Positions 1 through 7,242 of a stretch of 64,000 bases of DNA are shown piece after piece. The first letter of the stretch is position 1, and every line of letters starts with the position of its first letter. This stretch comes from Acidobacteriota bacterium (GTDB taxonomy: Bacteria; Acidobacteriota; Terriglobia; Bryobacterales; Bryobacteraceae), in contig JACQZS010000135.1 of assembly GCA_016213725.1 (NCBI GenBank), positions 1 through 64,000 of the forward strand. Reading direction: 5' to 3'. Under the pieces are notes generated by a model that was given only the letters and a program-made list of their open reading frames with translations, was not told where the DNA came from and did not search any database. The translations under genes and the position numbers were made by a program.

Positions 1-9
1 ACCGCTTCG

Positions 10-17
10 CCGAGCTC
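10..17. repeat. IS66 target-site duplication, left copy
   Basis: The eight bases ccgagctc directly precede the left inverted repeat and recur exactly after the right inverted repeat. An 8-bp duplication is the usual size for the IS66 family, so this fixes the left edge of the element. Confidence 0.93.
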
Positions 18-40
18 GTAAGCGTTCGGTCCCGGCCGTC
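18..40 (+). repeat. IS66 left terminal inverted repeat
   Basis: Starts gtaagcgttcggtcccggcc. It matches the reverse complement of the right end at most positions, including the full GTAAGCG tip and an inner CGGCCGT block. Confidence 0.9.
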
Positions 41-105
41 TAGGCAGGCCGGTGTGGTGCTGCGATGCTCGAAGTGGACATGCGATGGCGTGTCCTGGAG
101 AGCAG

Positions 106-507
106 ATGGACGGAGCGGGTCGGAGTTCAAGTACAAAATCAGCCGTGGTACCGGCTGGGACTGAGAAGCGCCGGCGGCGGTCGGTTGCGGAGCGGCGGCA
201 GATTGTGGAGGAAACGCTCCTGCCGGGCGCGTCAGTGGCGCGCGTGGCGCGAGCGCACGGGGTCAATGCGAATCAGGTCTTCTACTGGCGCGCGTTGTAC
301 CGCCGCGGGCGATTGGGCGGCGCGGCGCTGGTCGCGGTGACGCTGGCCGACACGACAGCCGAAACGATGGCACCGGCGCTGCCGGCGGAGCCTGTGTCCG
401 TTGAGCCGGGCACGATTCACATCCAGTTCCGCACGGCGCGAGTGCGCATCGAGGGCCGGGCCGACCCGGCTGTACTGCGGGCCGTGTTGGAGGCGCTGGG
501 CGGATGA
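106..507 (+). CDS. tnpA: IS66 TnpA, HTH accessory protein
   Basis: First gene of the IS66 element. The protein is small and basic, with an RRRRS run followed by a helix-turn-helix segment of the form VARVARAHGVNANQVFYWR, typical of IS66 OrfA/TnpA, which binds DNA and assists transposition. I place the start at 106 because GGAG lies a few bases upstream. The open frame extends back to 52, giving 151 rather than 133 residues, so the start is uncertain. The stop overlaps the tnpB start by four bases (ATGA), which points to translational coupling. Confidence 0.85.
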   Translation: MDGAGRSSSTKSAVVPAGTEKRRRRSVAERRQIVEETLLPGASVARVARAHGVNANQVFYWRALYRRGRLGGAALVAVTLADTTAETMAPALPAEPVSVEPGTIHIQFRTARVRIEGRADPAVLRAVLEALGG

Positions 508-851
508 TCGCGCCGCCGAGCGGGGCACACATCTGGCTGGCGGCGGGCAATACGGATCTGCGGCGCGGCTTCACGGGCTTGAGCGCGCTGGTGCAAACCG
601 TCCTGGAGCATGATCCGTTTTCAGGGCACGTCTTCGTGTTTCGCGGGCGTCGTGGTGATCTGATCAAACTGCTGTGGTGGGATGGCGACGGGCTGTGCCT
701 GTTTGCCAAGCGTCTGGAGCGTGGGCGTTTCGTGTGGCCACGGGCTGAAAACGGCACGGTGGCGCTGACGCGGGCGCAGCTTTCGATGCTGCTGGAAGGC
801 ATTGATTGGCGGCGTCCGGTGCGCACGGCGGCGCCGCAGATGGCGGTTTGA
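504..851 (+). CDS. tnpB: IS66 TnpB (Orf2-like) accessory protein
   Basis: This is a 115-residue IS66 Orf2 family protein. Hallmarks are the N-terminal segment ending DLRRGFTGLSALVQ, the central VFRGRRGDLIKLLWWDGDG block and the LCLFAKRLERGRFVWP motif, all standard for the family. It is needed for IS66 transposition together with TnpA and TnpC, though its biochemical role is not settled. It starts in an ATGA overlap with tnpA. About 70 bases separate it from the chosen tnpC start. Confidence 0.93.
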   Translation: MIAPPSGAHIWLAAGNTDLRRGFTGLSALVQTVLEHDPFSGHVFVFRGRRGDLIKLLWWDGDGLCLFAKRLERGRFVWPRAENGTVALTRAQLSMLLEGIDWRRPVRTAAPQMAV

Positions 852-923
852 GAAAACGACAAAAACACGCGGAAATGTTCGATATTGTGGCACCCGAATG
901 AGCCGCGCGCACGTCCATTGATT

Positions 924-2468
924 ATGCCTGCCGCGCCCGCTCCGCTGCCCGATCTGAGCACGCTGGACGCGGCTGCGCTGCGGGCGCTGATCATCGAGCA
1001 ACACGCCCGGCTCATCTCGCGAGACACCGAGATTGAGAATCTGAAACTGCTCGTGCTGAAGCTCAAGCGGATGCAGTTTGGGCGCAAAAGCGAGAAGCTC
1101 GACAAGCAGATCGAGCAGCTCGAATTGCGCTTGGAAGAGCTGGAGGGCGAGCCACAGCCGGAGCCGGTTGTGTTTGAAACGGGCGTAGCCGGAAACGTTT
1201 CAAACAAGAAGCCCGCCCGTCGTCCGCTGCCGGAGCACCTGCCGCGTGAGATTGAAACGCATGCGCCGAGTGAGACCGCGTGCCCGGCCTGTGGTGGGGC
1301 GTTGAAGAAGCTCGGTGAAGACATCAGCGAAATCCTCGAATACGTGCCGGCGCAATTCAAAGTGATCCGCCAGGTGCGGCCGAAGCTGGCCTGCACAGCG
1401 TGCGACGCCATCGTGCAGGCGCCGGCGCCGAGCCGCCCGATCGAGCGCGGCCTGGCCGGACCGGGCCTGCTGGCGCACGTGCTGGTCTCGAAGTACGCGG
1501 ATCACTTGCCGCTCTATCGTCAGGCTGAAATCTACGAGCGCGCGGGGCTCGAACTGGACCGCTCGACGCTGGCCGATTGGGTGGGCGCGTCGAGCCGCCT
1601 GCTGGCGCCGCTGGTCGAGACGCTGCGGCGCTACGTGCTCGACACGCGGAAGCTGCACGCCGACGACACGCCGGTGCCGGTCCTGGCGCCGGGGACGGGT
1701 CGGACCAAGACCGGCCGGCTGTGGACCTACGTGCGCGACAATCGCGCCGCGGGCGACGCGCACGCGCCGGCCGTGTGCTTTGCATATTCGCCAAATCGCA
1801 AGGGCGAGCATCCGCAGGCGCATTTGAAGGACTTTCGCGGCACGCTGCAGGCCGACGCCTTCGCGGGATTCAATCCGCTTTACGAGCAGGCTGAGCGCGG
1901 CATCGTCGAAGCCGCCTGCTGGGCGCACGCGCGGCGCAAGTTTTACGATCTACAGCAAGCGCATGCGTCGCCGATCGCGGCCGAGGCCATCGCGCGCATC
2001 GGTACGCTCTACGCGATTGAAAGCGAGATCCGCGGACGCTCGCCCGATGAGCGGCGCCAGGTGCGTCAAGCACGTGCTCGCCCGCTGCTCGATTCGATGC
2101 ACGCATGGCTACAGGCGAAACTTGGCCAACTATCGAAGAAATCCGCTGTCGCGGCGGCGATCGGCTATGCCCTCGGGCGCTGGCCTGCGCTGACGCGCTA
2201 CTGCGATGACGGCCTTGTCGAGATCGATAACAACAACGCCGAACGGGCGCTGCGCGCCGTCGCACTTGGACGGAAGAACTATCTGTTTGCCGGCTCTGAC
2301 GCCGGTGGCGAGCGCGCCGCCGCGATCTATAGCCTGGTCGGCACGGCCAAACTCAACGGCCTCGATCCGGAGGCCTACCTGCGCGACGTGCTCACGCGCA
2401 TCGCCGGCCACCCGGTCAACCGTGTCGCCGAACTGCTGCCCTGGAACATGGCGAAGACGCCAGCCTGA
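924..2468 (+). CDS. tnpC: IS66 transposase TnpC (DDE enzyme)
   Basis: The catalytic transposase of the element. In order it has a coiled-coil leucine-rich N-terminus with an [11 protein letters not shown] motif, a zinc-finger-like pair (CPACGG and CTACD), and the DDE catalytic core. Candidate catalytic residues are Asp in [11 protein letters not shown], Asp in LQADAFAGF and Glu in [10 protein letters not shown], followed by the family signature [18 protein letters not shown]. The track ORF begins at 885, but the family N-terminus fits the ATG at 924, giving 514 residues. The reading frame is intact, so the element could be active. Confidence 0.95.
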   Translation: MPAAPAPLPDLSTLDAAALRALIIEQHARLISRDTEIENLKLLVLKLKRMQFGRKSEKLDKQIEQLELRLEELEGEPQPEPVVFETGVAGNVSNKKPARRPLPEHLPREIETHAPSETACPACGGALKKLGEDISEILEYVPAQFKVIRQVRPKLACTACDAIVQAPAPSRPIERGLAGPGLLAHVLVSKYADHLPLYRQAEIYERAGLELDRSTLADWVGASSRLLAPLVETLRRYVLDTRKLHADDTPVPVLAPGTGRTKTGRLWTYVRDNRAAGDAHAPAVCFAYSPNRKGEHPQAHLKDFRGTLQADAFAGFNPLYEQAERGIVEAACWAHARRKFYDLQQAHASPIAAEAIARIGTLYAIESEIRGRSPDERRQVRQARARPLLDSMHAWLQAKLGQLSKKSAVAAAIGYALGRWPALTRYCDDGLVEIDNNNAERALRAVALGRKNYLFAGSDAGGERAAAIYSLVGTAKLNGLDPEAYLRDVLTRIAGHPVNRVAELLPWNMAKTPA

Positions 2469-2570
2469 GCCGTCACCGACCCATGCCAAATGTGTCCACA
2501 TAACCTGCTATGTGGACACACAAACCTCACTCATAACGGCCTCGCGTGCCCCCATCCTCCTCCCGACCAG

Positions 2571-2593
2571 AACGGCCGACGCCGGACGCTTAC
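2571..2593 (-). repeat. IS66 right terminal inverted repeat
   Basis: The reverse complement reads gtaagcgtccggcgtcggcc, matching the left end (GTAAGCGTTCGGTCCCGGCC) with a few mismatches. It ends immediately before the second copy of the target duplication. Confidence 0.9.
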
Positions 2594-2601
2594 CCGAGCT
2601 C
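2594..2601. repeat. IS66 target-site duplication, right copy
   Basis: ccgagctc, identical to bases 10-17, directly outside the right inverted repeat. Confidence 0.93.
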
Positions 2602-2700
2602 GCTGCCGCGAACAACCCCTCTGGCTGGGCGGGCATGCTGAAGGTGAAAACCCCCACTGGGGCGACTCTTGGCTACCTCTTGCTTTACAGCAACCCCTAG
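2602..2700 (+). pseudogene. 3' part of gene interrupted by IS66
   Basis: Removing the IS and one copy of the duplication joins bases 1-17 to 2602 onwards in one open frame, reading RFAELAAANNPSGWAGM and ending LGYLLLYSNP before a TAG at 2698-2700. Only this C-terminal tail lies in the window, so the function cannot be named. The frame converges on the methyltransferase gene with about six bases between the stops. I am confident of the interruption but not that the frame was an expressed gene. Confidence 0.55.
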
Positions 2701-2710
2701 CTATAGCTAG
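2697..2710. repeat. Perfect 14-bp palindrome over two stop codons
   Basis: CTAGCTATAGCTAG is a perfect palindrome that contains the TAG stop of the interrupted plus-strand frame and the TAG stop of the minus-strand methyltransferase. It could be a junction or recombination site, or simply chance. Confidence 0.6.
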
Positions 2711-3807
2711 TTGACGGCCCACACATCGTATTCTGCAAGCGGCTTCGTACGTCGACGAAGGAACGCATCGGCTTGCCGCTTTCCCGATGCGGCAGTACCA
2801 GCTTGGATGATAGTTCTTATTCGCCAACCGCTACCCGAGAGCGAACTCTTAATGATGTCTAAGGGACTCGCCTTTCGATCGGAGATGCCACCGAAACGGA
2901 TCACCATGCGAGCATCGGAGGTGCAGACACGGGCCGCATTGCGCCAGACGGTCGCAAGGTCCGCAGCGAACGCCTCTGGACTCGAATGGACGACCTGATC
3001 CATGTTCGTATAGTCTACGGCAGCGGGGCCCCCAACAAACCAATTGCGGAGCCACTGATCTGGCCGGTAGGTTCGCATGCCGTAGTAGGGCGGCGATGTG
3101 ATGATCCATCGGAACTTGGCGCCCGGGGCTTCAGGTTGCATCGATTCTTGTTGCCTGCTATCCGCCAGCCGGCACTGGCCCACCCCCGTGGGCACTGCAG
3201 AGAAGTAACGTTTGGCGCGTCGCTCAATTACTGCCTTAGTATCCACGAATCGAGGTCTCTCGCCGCGTTCACGCCAGTATTTGATTGAATAGGCAGGCTT
3301 AGGCGCATACGTGCGCGGGCTTTGATTCGACAGATATCCTGGAAACGCTTTCTGCTGTGGACCGTGCAGTGCGCCCAAGATGATGCCGCGCAACGCGAGT
3401 CGAGCCTCCGTCGGGCCGTCTGCAAGGAATGCTTCACGCAGTCGACAAATGGCATCGAGTGTATCGCGATGGAAAGCCCACTCCCAAAACTCACCCTCGG
3501 GGATCAGCCGAGGAGGGGGGCCAGCCAGAATGCTGCGCAACTCCCGCATGATCTCAGGTACACTCGTTTCCACCAATTTGGCAGCCGTTATAGCTGCAGC
3601 AACAGGATTAGAGTCTATTCCGAGTGATGGCAGCCCGAAAATGCGAGCTGCAAGATTCGTGGTGCCGCGACCGCAGAACGGATCGAGGACCCGATCGCCC
3701 TGCGAAGCCCTCTTGCCGAGGATAGCCAGTGGGAAGTCAAGCGGGAACATCGTGAAATACGGACACAGTCCGTTCAAAGCCGCTTGCCCGTTGAACTGAG
3801 TTAGCAT
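2707..3807 (-). CDS. DNA methyltransferase, SPPY type
   Basis: A 366-residue S-adenosylmethionine-dependent DNA methylase. Motif I, the SAM-binding loop, is LDPFCGRGTT near residues 41-50, and the catalytic motif IV is ITSPPYYGM near 236-244. SPPY is common in N4-cytosine and some N6-adenine enzymes, so the modified base cannot be assigned by eye. The protein starts directly at the motif I region and has no obvious recognition-domain insert beyond residues 90-230. It is the last gene of the long minus-strand defence operon and abuts the herA-like gene with no gap. It may protect host DNA from the island's own nucleases, or it may be an orphan methylase. Confidence 0.85.
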   Translation of the reverse strand: MLTQFNGQAALNGLCPYFTMFPLDFPLAILGKRASQGDRVLDPFCGRGTTNLAARIFGLPSLGIDSNPVAAAITAAKLVETSVPEIMRELRSILAGPPPRLIPEGEFWEWAFHRDTLDAICRLREAFLADGPTEARLALRGIILGALHGPQQKAFPGYLSNQSPRTYAPKPAYSIKYWRERGERPRFVDTKAVIERRAKRYFSAVPTGVGQCRLADSRQQESMQPEAPGAKFRWIITSPPYYGMRTYRPDQWLRNWFVGGPAAVDYTNMDQVVHSSPEAFAADLATVWRNAARVCTSDARMVIRFGGISDRKASPLDIIKSSLSGSGWRIRTIIQAGTAASGKRQADAFLRRRTKPLAEYDVWAVN

Positions 3808-5943
3808 CTATCGCTTCCTTCTGACGTAGCTGGTGTTGTTCTTGTTCTGGTTTCTGTAAGCTTCCCAGCTTTCATTCTGCGGCCCAAACACTCTGGTCAT
3901 CGCCTTAGCGACGAGTTGGTACGCGAGTTGGTTACGGTCATCCATCTCCGGTGGAAGGTGCTCCAGGAAGAACGCCTTGACCGATCCCCACGCAGCGCCT
4001 TCCGGGGAATCAATCTTGGCCATCAACTTCGAATCAGCCTGGAGCCGCCGGACCATTTCATCCTCAAGGTTCGCCATGACATCGACAGGCTCCGACTCTT
4101 CGGTGTCTGGAAACAGACTGCTCGGGGCCTCGCCGGTTGGTACCTGCACTGGGCCAACTGGTTGACGAGTGCCAGGGAAGGTCCTCCGAAGGGACTCTGC
4201 GTAGGTGTGACCCGGCGGCAAGTTGTACATCTTGTCGCGCATGGCGAAAAGCTTCTCAAAGGAGAGGACCCGCAGGCTTACGGGATACGGCTTGCCGCCA
4301 ACAGAGCTCCAAAACACGCCTTGGCCCGGAATTGGTTCGTTCAACAGTGAGCTCAGCAGGTCGTCACTAAAGTGGGCATTTGCCTTCTTGAGCGAAGTCA
4401 GATCCGCTGCGGAGAGCAGGTGAAAGATGAACCAATTATCGCCTTGGCTCAGAATCTCAACGGGGATACTGCCGGGCTGCTGCGTGATCAGGAGCGCGCC
4501 GAGATCATATTTCCGCCCCTCTTTGACCCACGCAACGTAAGGTTCCGACGCCGGCGCATTCTCGTTCAAAACAGACTGGGCCTCTTCGACTACCGCAATC
4601 GTCGGTATCGTCTTCGGGTCAGCAGCTGTGAACTCTTGCTGGTTCCGATCGAAGATCCTCCGGAGAATCAGGCCTGACAGGACGAGCGACTGGCCGCCGC
4701 GCATTTGCGATACGTCAATCACGCAGATCTTCCCCTCGGAGAGCGCGTGGACCAGCATGTCCATCAGTTGGCTGCTCTTGTCGTGGAGCATTCGGACAAT
4801 GGCGGTCATGTTTCCACGCGCAGCCAGGGCTTCAGCCTCTTGCCTCTGGGCATCCAGATCGAGCAAGTGGCAGATATCTTCAAGAGGAGTGGCGTTCCCA
4901 TTCGCGTCAATGAGGTTGACCAGAGACTCCCATCGCTCTTGCGACAATCCGCGGAGTTTCCTGACGTTTTGCTGTTCTTGACGCTCCGGTCCCAAAGCGA
5001 TGGCGATGACATCGCCTGGCCGCAGCCTCCGGATATCGAGCTTGATACCACCCGCTACAAACGATTGGTAGAACGGGCTGGGGTTCTTCCGCTCGGTGAA
5101 GACAACGAGTTTATCTTCCAAAGCAGGGACATCGCACAGCCCCGGCCTCCCCTTGTCATCGGGCCAGAAGTATTCGCCGTCAGGGTCGAAGATTACTGTG
5201 CCGACAGGCACCTGTTTTCCCGCGCGCTTGGTGACATGTGGAGTGGTCTCGTAGAGCTTGGCGAATAGCAGCTTGTTCAGATTCGACTTGCCAAATCCCG
5301 CGCGAGCAAAAACGAAGCTCCTGCGCGAGACGAGTGACTCCATTGGAAACCGGACAAGCACTTCTGGTTGCAGAATCTGCATCCAGTCCTGCGCCTCTAC
5401 CTGGGCATTTCCGCCAGCGTAGATGTACTCGCCGAACGCCAGGTGACCTATGGGCGCCCCCCCGATGTTGTGCCCGGCGATTTCCTGGAGAACGTCTTCT
5501 GAAGGGAAGGCGACCTTGCTTCCGACATGGGGCAAACGCCGATGGGAAGGGACGAACGTCAGTCCTTTCCCGTTCTTCCGGAGCACGCCGAGGACCCTGA
5601 TATTGACCCGGTATTTGAGGTACTGTTCCCGGAGGTCTTCGGGAATCGCGCGCTCCTCTCGTACCGCGCGAATGTTGAATTCCTCGCCAGACCCGAACGA
5701 CAACTTGCCCTCTGATGAGAAGGACGCGATGCGGCCGAGCACTGCCTCATCCGGAGTTTCGAGCTGCACGAGGAGGAACTGGCCGTGCATGGGGATGTTT
5801 TGAAACTCGTTACGGTAGGGCAGCACTAAGTCCGCGTGGAACTCGAGGCCCCCTTGCTGGAACCCGCGAAATATACCTACAACCTGGTCACGCGGAAAGA
5901 GTTGGAACTCGGTGGTTCTTGCCGTTGCTTGATTTTCGGGCAT
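3808..5943 (-). CDS. herA: HerA-like DNA translocase ATPase
   Basis: A 711-residue FtsK/HerA-type ATPase. The N-terminus (roughly 15-180) fits a HAS-barrel. Walker A is ARAGFGKSN with Lys219, and the Walker B region reads IAVVEEAQSVL. It is followed by the HerA-typical ALLITQQPGSIP and ILSQGDNWFIFHL segments. HerA forms a hexameric ring that drives DNA translocation and works with the nuclease NurA, whose gene lies 14 bases upstream. In bacteria such pairs are mostly found in defence islands. A GGAG sits a few bases before the ATG. The C-terminal ~130 residues are less family-like and may be a partner-binding tail. Confidence 0.9.
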   Translation of the reverse strand: MPENQATARTTEFQLFPRDQVVGIFRGFQQGGLEFHADLVLPYRNEFQNIPMHGQFLLVQLETPDEAVLGRIASFSSEGKLSFGSGEEFNIRAVREERAIPEDLREQYLKYRVNIRVLGVLRKNGKGLTFVPSHRRLPHVGSKVAFPSEDVLQEIAGHNIGGAPIGHLAFGEYIYAGGNAQVEAQDWMQILQPEVLVRFPMESLVSRRSFVFARAGFGKSNLNKLLFAKLYETTPHVTKRAGKQVPVGTVIFDPDGEYFWPDDKGRPGLCDVPALEDKLVVFTERKNPSPFYQSFVAGGIKLDIRRLRPGDVIAIALGPERQEQQNVRKLRGLSQERWESLVNLIDANGNATPLEDICHLLDLDAQRQEAEALAARGNMTAIVRMLHDKSSQLMDMLVHALSEGKICVIDVSQMRGGQSLVLSGLILRRIFDRNQQEFTAADPKTIPTIAVVEEAQSVLNENAPASEPYVAWVKEGRKYDLGALLITQQPGSIPVEILSQGDNWFIFHLLSAADLTSLKKANAHFSDDLLSSLLNEPIPGQGVFWSSVGGKPYPVSLRVLSFEKLFAMRDKMYNLPPGHTYAESLRRTFPGTRQPVGPVQVPTGEAPSSLFPDTEESEPVDVMANLEDEMVRRLQADSKLMAKIDSPEGAAWGSVKAFFLEHLPPEMDDRNQLAYQLVAKAMTRVFGPQNESWEAYRNQNKNNTSYVRRKR

Positions 5944-5957
5944 TGGGGCTCCTGTCG

Positions 5958-7100
5958 TTAGCGGTATCGTCCTTGGGCTGGGTCGGCATCCTGGAGTTGG
6001 AACGCATCCAAAGTTCCGGCATCTACACCGAGACTGCCGCGAACGCCTTCATAGATAAAGTCCTGCAGGACATCAAAGTCGAAGTCAACCAGAGCCGCGT
6101 TCTCGTGGGCCTTCTGGAGACAACGCGGGTAGTGGGGCACGGGGAAGCCATTGATCGCATCAGCCAACATTGAGCCGAGTACAACCTGAGAATCCTTCAC
6201 CTGAGACAGAAAGATATCGACCGGCCAAATCGGGTCTCTACGCTGGGATCCAAACTTCACGAGGAACATCTTCCCACCGACGAATTTGTTGATCTCCCCG
6301 CCTTCGCCCGCACGATCGTCACCACGTGCGAACTCGGACCAAACGTATGCTTTCTCTTCCACGTCCCGCGGAACCTCGACGTAAGCCGGATAGTCACTCT
6401 GGAGCACGCCCTCGAGTGCCATCGCGAGGCGATAGCGGGAGAGAACCTTGCTGTGCTTCGCAACACCTGCCAGATAGATCCTCCGCCGGCTTCGTTCCCA
6501 TTGGGCCTCGATGCGGTCTTTCATGCCGGCGAGAAGCTTCGGGAAGAGGTCCCCGGCGAACACCTTACTGCGCAACAGGCCGTCGCACACGATGAGCGTG
6601 TCGGTACCGAAATCCTTCTTAAGGATCGAAAACAGGATGGCCCACTCCACCAGTTCCCGATAGACCTGCACCCAACTGGGTGACACGGGCTTGCCCTTTT
6701 GGCTTGGGCGGATCATGTGTGAGAGAGCCGGGAGGGTGCTGACGCCCAGATAGGACATCATTTCTCCCAGCGCAGTGCGAGCGGAGCCGTCACCATTGAA
6801 CTGCCGAGAGTCGAGTTTCACAATCTCGGTAGTCGGCGAGACTGCCTCCAGACAGTATTCGTTATCGCTGCTATCGACCACCCGGACCAACTGAACCAGG
6901 AACGGGTCGAACTGAAGCTGGTTATTGCCACCGTCCGTGCCGACGAGCGAAATGGATGTCGTTGCCCGGGGTTGAATTCGCCGGGTCGCACTTCTGAGCG
7001 GTCGAATTTCGGCGCGCAGGGTATCCAAAACGTCCTGATCCGCACCGATACAGTCGGCGATCGCGTCTTTCAGGTCCTTGATAGTTTCCGGATCAAACAC
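5958..7100 (-). CDS. nurA: NurA-domain nuclease
   Basis: A 380-residue NurA family protein. The RNase H-like core begins at SLVGTDGGNNQ, where Asp56 of the DGG motif is the expected metal ligand. Later segments include LIVCDGLLRS and a C-terminal PHYPRCLQKAHENAAL stretch, as in NurA proteins that end in a conserved His. NurA is a 5'-3' exo- and single-strand endonuclease that acts with HerA. The start is a GTG with AGGAGGG just upstream. It overlaps the DUF6361 remnant by about 30 bases and is followed by herA after 14 bases, so the two are probably made together. Confidence 0.87.
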   Translation of the reverse strand: MFDPETIKDLKDAIADCIGADQDVLDTLRAEIRPLRSATRRIQPRATTSISLVGTDGGNNQLQFDPFLVQLVRVVDSSDNEYCLEAVSPTTEIVKLDSRQFNGDGSARTALGEMMSYLGVSTLPALSHMIRPSQKGKPVSPSWVQVYRELVEWAILFSILKKDFGTDTLIVCDGLLRSKVFAGDLFPKLLAGMKDRIEAQWERSRRRIYLAGVAKHSKVLSRYRLAMALEGVLQSDYPAYVEVPRDVEEKAYVWSEFARGDDRAGEGGEINKFVGGKMFLVKFGSQRRDPIWPVDIFLSQVKDSQVVLGSMLADAINGFPVPHYPRCLQKAHENAALVDFDFDVLQDFIYEGVRGSLGVDAGTLDAFQLQDADPAQGRYR

Positions 7101-7228
7101 TTGCCCTCCTGCCTTTGCACGAACCTGCGGTCGGCTCTGGTCTTGCGCTCCTCGAACATCGCGAGGACACGCTGTGTCCGTTCACGCTCGGCGGCGTTGA
7201 AGTCAAGCCATGCGAGGGTGGACTCCAT
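7070..7228 (-). pseudogene. Truncated DUF6361-like remnant
   Basis: A short frame absent from the ORF track. The minus strand from the ATG at 7228 reads MESTLAWLDFNAAERERT then QRVLAMFEERKTR, which closely resembles the N-terminus of DUF6361 proteins (WLDF..ERR.....FRERDTRDELG). The resemblance stops at about residue 32, and the frame ends at residue 52 inside the NurA coding region. Full DUF6361 proteins are several hundred residues long and are found beside defence helicases, so this looks like a decapitated remnant or a small leader peptide feeding nurA translation. The family match is from memory. Confidence 0.5.
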
Positions 7229-7242
7229 AGAATCTCAAGGCC

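Larger units (their letters stand above)
18..2593 (+). mobile_element. Complete IS66-family insertion sequence
   Basis: A 2576-bp element with the three-gene tnpA-tnpB-tnpC layout that defines classical IS66 members. Its ends are imperfect inverted repeats beginning GTAAGCG, which is the typical IS66 terminus, and it is bounded by an exact 8-bp direct repeat (ccgagctc). All three reading frames are open and full length. It interrupts an older reading frame whose 3' part continues to 2700. The exact duplication and intact genes suggest a fairly recent insertion. Confidence 0.95.

Noticed and set aside
263-1411. 382-residue minus-strand ORF
   Set aside because: It lies antisense across the well-supported IS66 genes and has no recognisable protein features; GC-rich DNA often gives long antisense frames.
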